Assembly: GCA_027306845.1 (NCBI GenBank)
Contig: DAHUYY010000012.1
Span: 1 to 18,934, forward strand
Source of the DNA: Vulcanimicrobiota bacterium
Lineage (GTDB): Bacteria; Vulcanimicrobiota; Vulcanimicrobiia; Vulcanimicrobiales; Vulcanimicrobiaceae
Length of the DNA: 18,934 nucleotides
Direction: 5' to 3'
Under the pieces are notes generated by a model. The model saw only the letters and a list, made by a program, of their open reading frames with translations. It made no database searches and was not told the origin of the DNA. The position numbers and the translations under genes are program-made. Each line of letters starts with the position of its first letter. Position 1 is the stretch's first letter. Shown piece after piece: positions 1 through 6,058 of this stretch.

Positions 1-222
1 GTGCGCCGTCGCTTCGACGAGCGAATTTCCATTAATGCTAAAAAGTGCTATCGCTTCGCGCACGCCGTGAATCGCCAGCGCTACCGCGGCGACAAAGAGC
101 AGCAACCCGACGAATACGAACATGATTCGTTCGCCGAGTGCGAGGAAACTTGCGAATCGGTCGAAGGTACCTACGCGGCCGCCATGTTCGAGGACTTCGC
201 GTTCTTCGGGTTGCTGCTCCAT
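1..222 (-). CDS. PsiE-like small membrane protein, 5' part only
   Basis: The minus strand is open from an ATG at 222 to the left edge (74 codons seen; the 3' end lies outside the window). The protein begins MEQQPEEREVLEHGG, followed by an amphipathic stretch and one clear membrane helix at about residues 34-50 (IMFVFVGLLLFVAAVAL). The motif order, polar N-terminus then GERIMF and a leucine/valine-rich helix, resembles the phosphate-starvation-inducible PsiE family (PF06146), which are four-helix inner-membrane proteins of unknown activity. The start lies 9 bp after the stop of the M61 peptidase gene, with an AAGTAGGTC Shine-Dalgarno-like stretch upstream, so the two are probably co-transcribed. 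Family assignment is tentative because only the first helix is visible. The plus-strand reading frame over the same bases is a shadow. Confidence 0.6.
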   Translation of the reverse strand, partial: MEQQPEEREVLEHGGRVGTFDRFASFLALGERIMFVFVGLLLFVAAVALAIHGVREAIALFSINGNSLVEATAH

Positions 223-231
223 CGCTGAGAC

Positions 232-2091
232 CTACTTCGTGTAGGGCTTGACGACCTGCGAAAGCCGGTCGGGCACGCCTTTTATGCGTACCAGATGCGG
301 ATATCGAAGCCCGCCGGTGTAATCAATTTGCACCGAACGATAGACGTCGCTATGTTCGACCAAGAGCGTAATCGGCTGTTTGGTCTTTGCTGCGTCGCTA
401 ATGGCTTGTGCCAGCACCGGCGCGGTATAGCCGCGTCCGTTGACGGCAACGATACGCGTGTCGATTCCCAACGTTGCAATTGCAGCGGGCGAACCGAAGC
501 GAACGTCGCCGATTTCGTCGCCGTTCACCGCAAGGCCGACCGAGTACCAAAAGTTATTCTTCGGCACCCAGAGCGTCGGCTTCGTGGTATAGACGAGCTT
601 CCAACCATCTGGAGTGAAACCGTTTGCCGGGTGCGGCGCGATGTTATCGATCCACTTATGGAAAAAGCCCGTCCAGTTATACGGAAGTACCTTGTTGAGC
701 CCGGCGATGATGTTTTTACGCGTGTAGGTAACGACGATCGGTCCGGTCGTTTTCCCTCCGAAAAACGCACGCGCAAAGGTATCGAGCGATTTTTTGTCAT
801 GCGTTTTCGCCCGGATAATGCTATCCGCGCGCAGCCACATGAGTGCGCCTTCAACGTAGAAATCGACGCTACGTCGCTCCGCATTGTAACCGTAGGGTGC
901 GGCGTAAAGAAACGGCGCCGACGTTGCGGTATCGCCGAGCGTTCTCCACATACGCCCGGGCTCATTATCGTAATAGGCATACATCGCGGCGACTTGATTG
1001 GGCCACTGTTTTGCCGGGCGGATACCGTCGCGGAACGACATCACGTCGCCGTAATATTGCGTCATGCCTTCGTAGACCCAGAGTAACGAATCGTTATACG
1101 GAATCTGCAGGTTATCGGGATATAAGCCCGCCGGCATGCGATATTTTCCGTCCCACGAATGGTTAAACTCGTGCGAAAGCAAATCGCCTCCACGAACGAA
1201 GTTTTTATGGTTGAGGAAATACGAACCGGTCTCGCCGTCGTCGCTGGATTCGTGGTGTTCGATTCCTTCGCCGGGCATTTGGTCGGAGAGCGTTAGCAAA
1301 AAGTTGTAGTTGCGCCAGTGACGGGCGCCATACATCGCCATCATCTCGCGGACGAGTTTCGCGTAGTGCGGCTCGCCGATCTTCGCAGAATTCGCCTCGT
1401 GTTGAGTGTCGGCAAAGACATTGAGATACGCACTCGCGGTTCCTTGGTGCCAAATACGTTTCCGATAAACGTGCGTGCCGGCGTCGAGGGGCGAGTCGAT
1501 GAGATGCTCGAGAGAGACTTCGTCGAAGGTGACGGTATCGCCGGAGCGACTGGCCCCGGTTAATGCCGTCGCGAACTTCCAGGCGGCGCCCGGCAATACA
1601 ATCGACGGTTTAAAAAACGTGTCTTGAATCGTCCCGGTCGACGGGTAGAGCAAGTTTTGGTTCCACGTCGTGACGAACAAATTATGCGTCGCTAAGCGCG
1701 ACGACGAATAGTGCCCGAAGGTCGCACCGAGATAGGTGAAGTGCACGTCGATAGCCGTGGCTCCGGCCGGCACGTCGAACTTAAATGCGAACATATCGAG
1801 CGGGTCGCGGCGCCACGGAATGCGTTTTCCGCCCGCGGTGATGACCAGCGACGAAACGTTGGCGATCGGGCCGACCGGCTGATGTTCGCCGGGAATCCAT
1901 TTAGGATAGTACAGCGTCATTGGGCCCGGCGAAACCGGAATGACTTCATGGGTGAAGACGATGTTCTGCGTCGGCGCCTGCCGCGCATCGAGTTGGAGCT
2001 GGATCGGCTGAGTTGCCGCCTGTGACGGCGCGAGCCCCAGCAAACACAGCAACAGGGAGAGACCGAAGCCTCGAATCAAATGAGTGCGCAT
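232..2091 (-). CDS. Secreted M61-family metallopeptidase (glycyl aminopeptidase type) with PDZ domain
   Basis: A 619-residue protein. I place the start at the ATG at 2091 because it begins a typical signal peptide (MRTHLIRGFGLSLLLCLLGL, cleavage near APSQA, residue 25); the same frame is open upstream but is Arg/Pro-rich and overlaps the preceding gene. Residues 28-225 form the beta-rich N-terminal domain of M61 peptidases. The zinc site is HEFNHSW at 307-313 (H307, catalytic E308, H311), with the third ligand in the WVYEGMTQYYGD motif (E341). About residues 525-600 form a PDZ domain (GDVRFGSPAAIATLGI, then IVAVNG). Known M61 enzymes are zinc aminopeptidases preferring N-terminal Gly/Ala; the substrate here is unknown and the enzyme should act outside the cytoplasmic membrane. 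No convincing Shine-Dalgarno site lies next to the chosen ATG. It sits between the methyltransferase and the PsiE-like gene in one transcriptional direction. Confidence 0.93.
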   Translation of the reverse strand: MRTHLIRGFGLSLLLCLLGLAPSQAATQPIQLQLDARQAPTQNIVFTHEVIPVSPGPMTLYYPKWIPGEHQPVGPIANVSSLVITAGGKRIPWRRDPLDMFAFKFDVPAGATAIDVHFTYLGATFGHYSSSRLATHNLFVTTWNQNLLYPSTGTIQDTFFKPSIVLPGAAWKFATALTGASRSGDTVTFDEVSLEHLIDSPLDAGTHVYRKRIWHQGTASAYLNVFADTQHEANSAKIGEPHYAKLVREMMAMYGARHWRNYNFLLTLSDQMPGEGIEHHESSDDGETGSYFLNHKNFVRGGDLLSHEFNHSWDGKYRMPAGLYPDNLQIPYNDSLLWVYEGMTQYYGDVMSFRDGIRPAKQWPNQVAAMYAYYDNEPGRMWRTLGDTATSAPFLYAAPYGYNAERRSVDFYVEGALMWLRADSIIRAKTHDKKSLDTFARAFFGGKTTGPIVVTYTRKNIIAGLNKVLPYNWTGFFHKWIDNIAPHPANGFTPDGWKLVYTTKPTLWVPKNNFWYSVGLAVNGDEIGDVRFGSPAAIATLGIDTRIVAVNGRGYTAPVLAQAISDAAKTKQPITLLVEHSDVYRSVQIDYTGGLRYPHLVRIKGVPDRLSQVVKPYTK

Positions 2092-2126
2092 GCGAACGCG
2101 GTACGCGCTCGGCAGACGGCTCCCTG

Positions 2127-2714
2127 CTACGTGCGGGCGCGGAGCACGAAGTGGTAGGGGAATTCCGGCGCCTCGATCGGTTCGATGCGGGCGAATCCAC
2201 GCGATTGCAGGCGAGCGACCGCTTCGTCGCGCGTGTGCGAATGCTCGCGCGGCGGGCCGACGGGGCGCTCGATTCCAGCCTCCCAATCGATGACGAGCAT
2301 CCAACCTTCGGGCGAAAGCGCGGCTCGCACCGGGTTGAGATCGAGATCGGTCATTTCGTGCAAAACGTTCAGGAGCAAAATGCGGTCGGCGGGCGGGCCG
2401 GCAGGCGTGTCGCCGGTAACGACATTATCGTATTTGCCCTCGAGGCAGCGCTCGGCGATGATCCGTACGAAGCCCGGTTGCGTATCGACGGCGACGACGA
2501 AGGCATCGGGGTGCGCCTTAGCAATCGCAAAGGTGTAGCGACCGGTCCCCGCGCCGAGGTCGATGACACGGCCCTCGCGAGGAACCTCCAGCCGCCCGAC
2601 GATCGCCGCGACGGGCATGTACTCCTCACGAGCGGGGTCGTCGAGCCGCGCGGCACGCTCGGGAGAGAAGAGTTCGGGCTGCCGGGCTCCGGTACGATCT
2701 TGAATGTCGCTCAT
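2127..2714 (-). CDS. Class I SAM-dependent methyltransferase
   Basis: A 195-residue protein with the Rossmann-fold methyltransferase signature: motif I VIDLGAGTGRYTFAIA at about 50-65, acidic strand-end VVAVDTQ at 73-79 that should bind the ribose of SAM, motif IV region RILLLNVLHEMTD at 111-123, and a C-terminal strand SPEGWMLVIDW at 134-144. This pattern fits the Methyltransf_11/25 group; the substrate cannot be inferred. The ATG at 2714 is preferred over the upstream open extension (to 2927), which overlaps degV and is Arg/Ser-rich. Only a weak GGCGG precedes the start. It lies between degV (178 bp upstream) and the M61 gene (35 bp downstream) on the same strand. Confidence 0.88.
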   Translation of the reverse strand: MSDIQDRTGARQPELFSPERAARLDDPAREEYMPVAAIVGRLEVPREGRVIDLGAGTGRYTFAIAKAHPDAFVVAVDTQPGFVRIIAERCLEGKYDNVVTGDTPAGPPADRILLLNVLHEMTDLDLNPVRAALSPEGWMLVIDWEAGIERPVGPPREHSHTRDEAVARLQSRGFARIEPIEAPEFPYHFVLRART

Positions 2715-2892
2715 CGCCGCCGGATTCGGCGCGAGAGGCTCGCGCTCCGTTTGCGAGCGAGTTTGCCCCCTTTCGAGCGCCACGCCGGAACGCCGCGCCG
2801 AAGCCTCGCGAGCGACCGCCCCCGCGCCGATCCGCAGGCTGCCGATATCACCGTCGCTGCGAGGTTTGACGGAGCGCTCGATGAGTTGAGGT

Positions 2893-3741
2893 TCAGATTC
2901 CCGTAAGCGAGAAAATCGCAATCGCACCCGGGCCGACGTTCACGGCGACCGATGGGCCGACTTCGTGCACGATAAAGGTTTTCGGTGGAAGTGAGAGTTT
3001 ATCGTGTAACGCTTTCGCCATTTCATCGGCGAGCGCCGGAGCGTGCGTGTGCCCGATTGCAAAACGCGTCGCGGCCGCATCGGTTACATGACGCGTTGCG
3101 ATATCGATAATCAACTCTTTCGCTTTATCGAAGGTACGCGTCTGCCCCGCCGTTTCTACGACACCGTCGCGCACTTGAAGAATGGGATTGACTTTTAAAA
3201 CGGTGCCCAGCGCGACAATCGCTTTGTTCAATCGCCCGCTACGGCCGAGAAATTCCAACGTCGGCATAATTTGGTAGCCGTTCTGCGTGCTCTTTCCGCG
3301 TTCGAGCGCGGCGACGATATCCTTGGCGCTCGCGCCTTTCTTCGCCATCTCGCCGGCGACGTAAGCGAGCAACAGGAGGCCGCCGGAGAGCGTTCCGCTG
3401 TCGATGACGTGCACTTTCCCCGCGAAGCGCGACGCTGCAGCGAGCGCATTTTCGTAGGTCTTCGAGAGCTTGCTGGAGACGATCGGAACGACGCACTCGT
3501 CGCCCTTGTCCACGTGTCGGGAGAAGATCGCCGTGAAACCCGCCGCATCGAGCGGCTCGCTACTCGGCAGGTCCTTCGCGGCCGCCATGCGCGCGTAAAA
3601 ACTCGCGCGGGTGATATCGACGCCATCGCGGAGACGCTCGCCGTCGATATGGATCCAGAGCGGCGCAACCTCGACGCCGAATTCGCGGGCTTGTTCGGCC
3701 GAGATATCGGCCGCGCTGTCGGTGATAATTGCTGTAGCCAT
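2893..3741 (-). CDS. degV: DegV family fatty-acid-binding protein
   Basis: A 282-residue protein, the usual DegV length. The start at 3741 has an AGGAG Shine-Dalgarno site about 8 nt away. Family landmarks are in order: N-terminal strand AIITDSAADIS (4-14), LPSSEP (58-63) in the position of the TSQPS lipid-carboxylate loop, SSKLSKTYENA (89-99), VIDSGTLSGGLLLL (112-125), LEFLGRSGRLNK (162-173), VNPILQVRDG (184-193), and the C-terminal GPSVAVNVGPGAIAI (262-276). Known DegV/FakB proteins bind a fatty acid and, in Firmicutes, present it to the kinase FakA; no fakA-like DAK gene is visible here, so the role in this organism is open. The gene is divergent from the ArsR-like gene across 54 bp. Confidence 0.93.
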   Translation of the reverse strand: MATAIITDSAADISAEQAREFGVEVAPLWIHIDGERLRDGVDITRASFYARMAAAKDLPSSEPLDAAGFTAIFSRHVDKGDECVVPIVSSKLSKTYENALAAASRFAGKVHVIDSGTLSGGLLLLAYVAGEMAKKGASAKDIVAALERGKSTQNGYQIMPTLEFLGRSGRLNKAIVALGTVLKVNPILQVRDGVVETAGQTRTFDKAKELIIDIATRHVTDAAATRFAIGHTHAPALADEMAKALHDKLSLPPKTFIVHEVGPSVAVNVGPGAIAIFSLTGI

Positions 3742-3795
3742 AGGGGGCGCTCCTGACGCCGCGCTCGCCAGCTTCGCCCGCTCGCTGCGCCACTC

Positions 3796-4686
3796 ATGCC
3801 CGGGGGGTTCCGCGCATCGATCCGCCGCTTGACGTCGGGCATCGCGCGCCTCGACGGGGCTTTCTCGGCGCTCGCCGACCCGACGCGTCGGGCGATCGTC
3901 GAGCGGCTGGCGCGCGGCGAACGCACCGTCGGCGAGATCGCCGCCGACTTCCCCGTCTCGGCGCCGGCAATTTCGAAGCACCTCCGCGTGCTCGAAGCCT
4001 CGGGGCTTCTGCTGCGCCGCATCAAGGGACGCGTCCACCACTGCACCCTCAATCCGCAAGTACTCGAGGAAACGGCGACGTGGATCGAGTCGCAGCGACG
4101 CTTTTGGAATGCGGCGGACGTTTCACGCACCGCGCGAGATGCGCGTCGCCGAAGCGAGCGCCGATCCCCGCGTCGAGCGCCTCCATCGTGTGAGGGTCGG
4201 GAACGGAGTTGCGAGCTCCGTTCCCGAGATCGTCCGGCAACGCCGAGGAAAGCCTCCGGCAATCGCCGTACGCTACGCTTCCACCATGAACGCCGAACCG
4301 AGCCCCCGCGAGATCATGACCGCCGTGCTCGATCTGCACGGGGCGGTCACCAATGGCTTCGCCATGGTCGAAAGCCGGCTCGATCGCGTCGAAAACCGGC
4401 TCGATCGCGTCGAAACCCAGCTCACCTCGGTCTCCGGGGAGGTCGCGGGGCTCCAGCGTTGGCGCGTCACCGTCGACGCCTGGCGTCTCACCATCGACGG
4501 CTGGCGTCTCACCGTCGACCGCCGGCTCGACCGCCTGGAGCAGGCCTATCACCGCTAGCGGATCGGGCTCCGCCCCCCCGCCCGCTTGCATGGCGCCCCC
4601 CGCCGTGCTATCCTCTCCGAGCCGAAGCAGCACCCTCGGAAGGGGGCGCTCACCGGATGCCTGCGGGCGATCCGGTCTTCACGTGA
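3796..4686 (+). CDS. ArsR-family winged-helix repressor with abnormal read-on C-terminus
   Basis: Residues 20-105 are a clear ArsR/SmtB-type winged helix: FSALADPTRRAIVERLARGE (23-42), VGEIAADFPVSAPAISKHLRVLE (45-67, recognition helix around SAPAISKHL), wing GLLLRRIKGRVHHCTL (70-85), then WIESQRRFW (97-104), which in relatives is followed within about 15-20 residues by the end of the protein. No metal-binding CVC motif is present, so it belongs with the SdpR/PhlR-like group that often controls a neighbouring gene. After about residue 108 the frame continues to 4686 as Arg/Pro/Ser-rich sequence typical of non-coding frames and runs antiphase through the coiled-coil gene at 4286. The real protein probably ends near 4120-4192, or a frameshift has removed its stop: a +2 shift meets TGA at 4190-4192 just before a hairpin. 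The start could also be TTG at 3829. No Shine-Dalgarno site is evident. Confidence 0.65.
   Translation: MPGGFRASIRRLTSGIARLDGAFSALADPTRRAIVERLARGERTVGEIAADFPVSAPAISKHLRVLEASGLLLRRIKGRVHHCTLNPQVLEETATWIESQRRFWNAADVSRTARDARRRSERRSPRRAPPSCEGRERSCELRSRDRPATPRKASGNRRTLRFHHERRTEPPRDHDRRARSARGGHQWLRHGRKPARSRRKPARSRRNPAHLGLRGGRGAPALARHRRRLASHHRRLASHRRPPARPPGAGLSPLADRAPPPRPLAWRPPPCYPLRAEAAPSEGGAHRMPAGDPVFT
4197..4227 (+). terminator. Perfect 12-bp inverted repeat (hairpin)
   Basis: TCGGGAACGGAG at 4197-4208 is exactly complementary to CTCCGTTCCCGA at 4216-4227 with a 7-nt loop. There is no T-run after it, so it is not a classical intrinsic terminator. It stands where the ArsR message would be expected to end and may stabilise or end that transcript, or be a protein-binding palindrome. 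Confidence 0.45.
4286..4558 (+). CDS. Small coiled-coil protein of heptad repeats
   Basis: A 90-residue protein starting MNAEPSPREIMTAVLD. From about residue 26 to the end it is a run of consecutive heptads (VESRLDR, VENRLDR, VETQLTS, VSGEVAG, then WRVTVDA, WRLTIDG, WRLTVDR, RLDRLEQ). Leu/Trp-side and Val/Ile residues alternate 3-4, which is strong evidence that this frame is coding and forms a parallel coiled coil. No signal peptide or membrane segment is seen and no catalytic motif; a self-oligomerising or partner-binding role is inferred only from shape. There is no Shine-Dalgarno site before the ATG. It lies between the ArsR-like gene and the infC promoter. I do not recognise a named family. 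Confidence 0.62.
   Translation: MNAEPSPREIMTAVLDLHGAVTNGFAMVESRLDRVENRLDRVETQLTSVSGEVAGLQRWRVTVDAWRLTIDGWRLTVDRRLDRLEQAYHR
4367..4429 (+). repeat. 21-bp tandem repeat, three units (coding)
   Basis: Units at 4367-4387, 4388-4408 and 4409-4429 begin gtcgaaa and end in ctcgatcgc or a diverged form. The first two differ by one base. Each unit encodes one heptad of the coiled-coil protein, so the repeat expands by whole heptads without changing frame. Confidence 0.8.
4460..4522 (+). repeat. Second 21-bp tandem repeat, three units (coding)
   Basis: Units at 4460-4480, 4481-4501 and 4502-4522 have the form tggcg(c/t)(g/c)tcacc(g/a)tcgac plus two to three variable bases. They encode heptads with Trp at the first position (WRVTVDA, WRLTIDG, WRLTVDR). 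This family is distinct from the 4367 repeat but has the same period. Confidence 0.78.
4586..4614 (+). promoter_or_regulatory. Sigma-70-type promoter of infC-rpmI-rplT
   Basis: TTGCAT at 4586-4591 and TATCCT at 4609-4614 are separated by exactly 17 bp. The -10 is preceded by TGC, giving an extended -10. The predicted transcript start is near 4621, which leaves a leader of about 144 nt before the infC start codon. Confidence 0.6.
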
Positions 4687-4764
4687 AGGAGCCGACGGTA
4701 GGTTCCATTGATGTGAGGTCGCTGAGGCGGCCTTTCTTCGTTTTTTTCGACTAGGAGTATCGCC
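4621..4764 (+). promoter_or_regulatory. Structured infC leader RNA
   Basis: Three successive hairpins lie between the predicted transcript start and infC. The first is ACCGGAT (4652-4658) with ATCCGGT (4670-4676), extended inward by GCC/GGC around a TGCG loop. The second is GGAGCC (4688-4693) with GGTTCC (4701-4706), one G-U pair. The third is the terminator stem at 4716-4733. In Bacillus the same operon has a leader where L20 binding promotes premature termination; the arrangement here is comparable, but I could not identify a 23S-rRNA-like L20 site. Confidence 0.5.
4716..4747 (+). terminator. Terminator-like attenuator just before infC
   Basis: AGGTCGC (4716-4722), loop TGAG, GCGGCCT (4727-4733, one G-U pair), followed by a T-rich tract ending in seven T (4741-4747). 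It ends only 5 nt before the infC Shine-Dalgarno site, so it must be read through or refolded for the operon to be expressed. Confidence 0.65.
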
Positions 4765-4767
4765 ATA
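4753..4767 (+). promoter_or_regulatory. Ribosome-binding site with AUA start codon of infC
   Basis: AGGAG at 4753-4757 is followed by a 7-nt spacer and ATA at 4765-4767. The frame from this ATA reads ARPLRVNEQIRIRSVRVIDD, the invariant beginning of IF3. No ATG, GTG or TTG exists in this frame between the Shine-Dalgarno site and 4849, which would delete 28 conserved residues. Confidence 0.85.
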
Positions 4768-5460
4768 GCACGACCGCTACGCGTCAACGAACAAATCCGC
4801 ATTCGATCCGTCCGCGTCATCGATGACAACGGCGAGCAGCTCGGCGTCATGCCGACGGAGGAAGCGCTCTCGCGAGCGCGGACCGCAGGGCTCGATCTTA
4901 TCGAGATTTCGCCAAACGCGCAGCCTCCGGTCTGCAAGATCGGCGATTTCGGGCGGCTCAAATACGAACAAGCGAAAAAAGACAAAGATGCCCGCAAGAA
5001 GCAGCGCCACGTCGATCTACGCGAAGTGAAGCTGCGCCCGAAGATCGAGCAACACGATTACGAGACCAAGGCCCGCATGGCCGAACGCCTCTTGCTCGAT
5101 GGAAGCAAAATAAAAGTAACGATCATGTTCCGTGGCCGGGAAATTACGTATCAGGGCTTTGGAAAACGTTTGCTCGATCGCATGGTGGAGGATATGATGC
5201 CTCTCGCGCTCCTCGAACGCGAACCAAAACTCGAAGGCCGAAATATGTTTATGATTTTAGCGCCGCGCGCGACGCCGACGGGACCGCCGAAGTACTCCTC
5301 GATGAAGGAGCACGAACGCGCCCAACCCCCGGCACCGACTGCAAACGCTGAACAACCCAAGGAGTCTACCGATCATGCCAAAGATTCGAACCCACCGCGG
5401 AACGGCGAAGCGAGTAAAGATAACCGGGACCGGGAAAGTGATGCACCGACACCAGTTTAG
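4765..5460 (+). CDS. infC: Translation initiation factor IF-3 (AUA start, extended C-terminus)
   Basis: 231 residues counted from the ATA codon. The N-terminal domain (about 5-75: RVNEQIRIRSVRVID, GLDLIEISPNAQPPVCKIGDFG) and C-terminal domain (85-168: LRPKIEQHDYETKAR, KVTIMFRGREITYQ, NMFMILAPR) are complete. IF3 binds the 30S subunit and rejects start codons other than AUG/GUG/UUG. A rare start codon on its own gene is the classic autoregulatory device (AUU in E. coli), and AUA fits this logic. IF3 usually ends close to the MILAP motif; here about 63 more Pro/Lys/Glu/Asp-rich, probably disordered, residues follow. The last 28 or so are encoded on top of the rpmI start in another frame. Confidence 0.95.
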   Translation: MARPLRVNEQIRIRSVRVIDDNGEQLGVMPTEEALSRARTAGLDLIEISPNAQPPVCKIGDFGRLKYEQAKKDKDARKKQRHVDLREVKLRPKIEQHDYETKARMAERLLLDGSKIKVTIMFRGREITYQGFGKRLLDRMVEDMMPLALLEREPKLEGRNMFMILAPRATPTGPPKYSSMKEHERAQPPAPTANAEQPKESTDHAKDSNPPRNGEASKDNRDRESDAPTPV

Positions 5461-5581
5461 CGGTTGCGGGCACATCCTTTCGAAAAAGACGCGTAAGCGC
5501 AAACGTAACTTCCGCAAGGATCAACCGACGTTTAAGGGCGATCTCAAACGCCTAGCGCCGACGATCCCCTATTTGGTGTAA
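5375..5581 (+). CDS. rpmI: 50S ribosomal protein L35
   Basis: 68 residues, normal for bL35: MPKIRTHRGTAKRVKITGTG, then KKTRKRKRNFRKD and a C-terminal LKRLAPTIPYL. An AAGGAG site at 5359-5364 lies 10 nt before the ATG. The first 86 nt are also read by the infC tail in a different frame. The product is a small basic large-subunit protein contacting 23S rRNA. Confidence 0.96.
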   Translation: MPKIRTHRGTAKRVKITGTGKVMHRHQFSGCGHILSKKTRKRKRNFRKDQPTFKGDLKRLAPTIPYLV

Positions 5582-5596
5582 GGAGGCTCTTCACAC

Positions 5597-5956
5597 ATGG
5601 CACGCATTAAACGCGGCGTTCACGGCCTCAAACATCGCCGCAAGGTTATGAAGCTCGTCAAGGGCTTCCGCGCCGCGCGTCGTCGCAACTATCGCGTTGC
5701 GAACGAAGCGCTGCTCCACTCCCTTGCCTACGCCTTCCGCGACCGTCGCGTCCGCAAACGCGATTTCCGCTCGCTGTGGATCAGCCGCATCAATGCGGCG
5801 GCTCGCCGCGAAGGCATGAGCTATTCGATGCTGATGAACGGCTTGAAGAAGTCGGGCGTCGCGCTCAATCGCAAGGCGCTTGCCGATCTCGCCGTCAACG
5901 ACAGCGCGGCGTTCGGCTCGCTGCTCGCGGTCGCCAAAAAAGCGGTCAGCGCTTAA
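5597..5956 (+). CDS. rplT: 50S ribosomal protein L20
   Basis: 119 residues, standard for bL20: MARIKRGVHGLKHRRKVMKL, GFRAARRRNYRVANEALLHS, then LWISRINAAARREGMSYS and GVALNRKALADLAVND. The Shine-Dalgarno AAGGAGG overlaps the rpmI stop TAA (5579-5581). L20 is an early 50S assembly protein that in several bacteria represses this operon by binding its own mRNA, so it is a candidate effector for the leader upstream of infC. A strong terminator follows. Confidence 0.97.
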   Translation: MARIKRGVHGLKHRRKVMKLVKGFRAARRRNYRVANEALLHSLAYAFRDRRVRKRDFRSLWISRINAAARREGMSYSMLMNGLKKSGVALNRKALADLAVNDSAAFGSLLAVAKKAVSA

Positions 5957-5976
5957 GCCTCGATCGACGGCTCTCC

Positions 5977-6016
5977 AAGCCCTGCCTGCACGCTCTGCAG
6001 GTGGGGCTTTTTCTTT
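5977..6016 (+). terminator. Rho-independent terminator of infC-rpmI-rplT
   Basis: AAGCCCTGCCTGCA (5977-5990) pairs with TGCAGGTGGGGCTT (5996-6009), 14 pairs including two wobbles, around a CGCTC loop. It is followed by a T-rich tract to 6016. Confidence 0.9.
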
Positions 6017-6058
6017 CACTAATCAGCCGCAGAACGCCGCTTCCCAAAGGGGGTCACC

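Noticed and set aside
232..2304. Longer start for the M61 peptidase at 2304
   Set aside because: It would place 71 Arg/Pro-rich residues before a perfect signal peptide and overlap the methyltransferase gene.
2715..2892. Possible small gene between degV and the methyltransferase
   Set aside because: The open frame there is only an upstream extension of the methyltransferase, with no ribosome-binding site and no domain. A 6-bp GCTCGC/GCGAGC repeat is too short to call.
2013..2906. Plus-strand open frame of 297 codons opposite the methyltransferase
   Set aside because: It is antisense to a gene with an intact SAM-binding motif, has no recognisable domain and has an Arg/Asp-rich composition.
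3228..4262. Long minus-strand open frame of 344 codons over degV and the ArsR gene
   Set aside because: Its product is Arg/Ser-rich with no motif and overlaps two genes with clear family signatures; it is a high-GC shadow.
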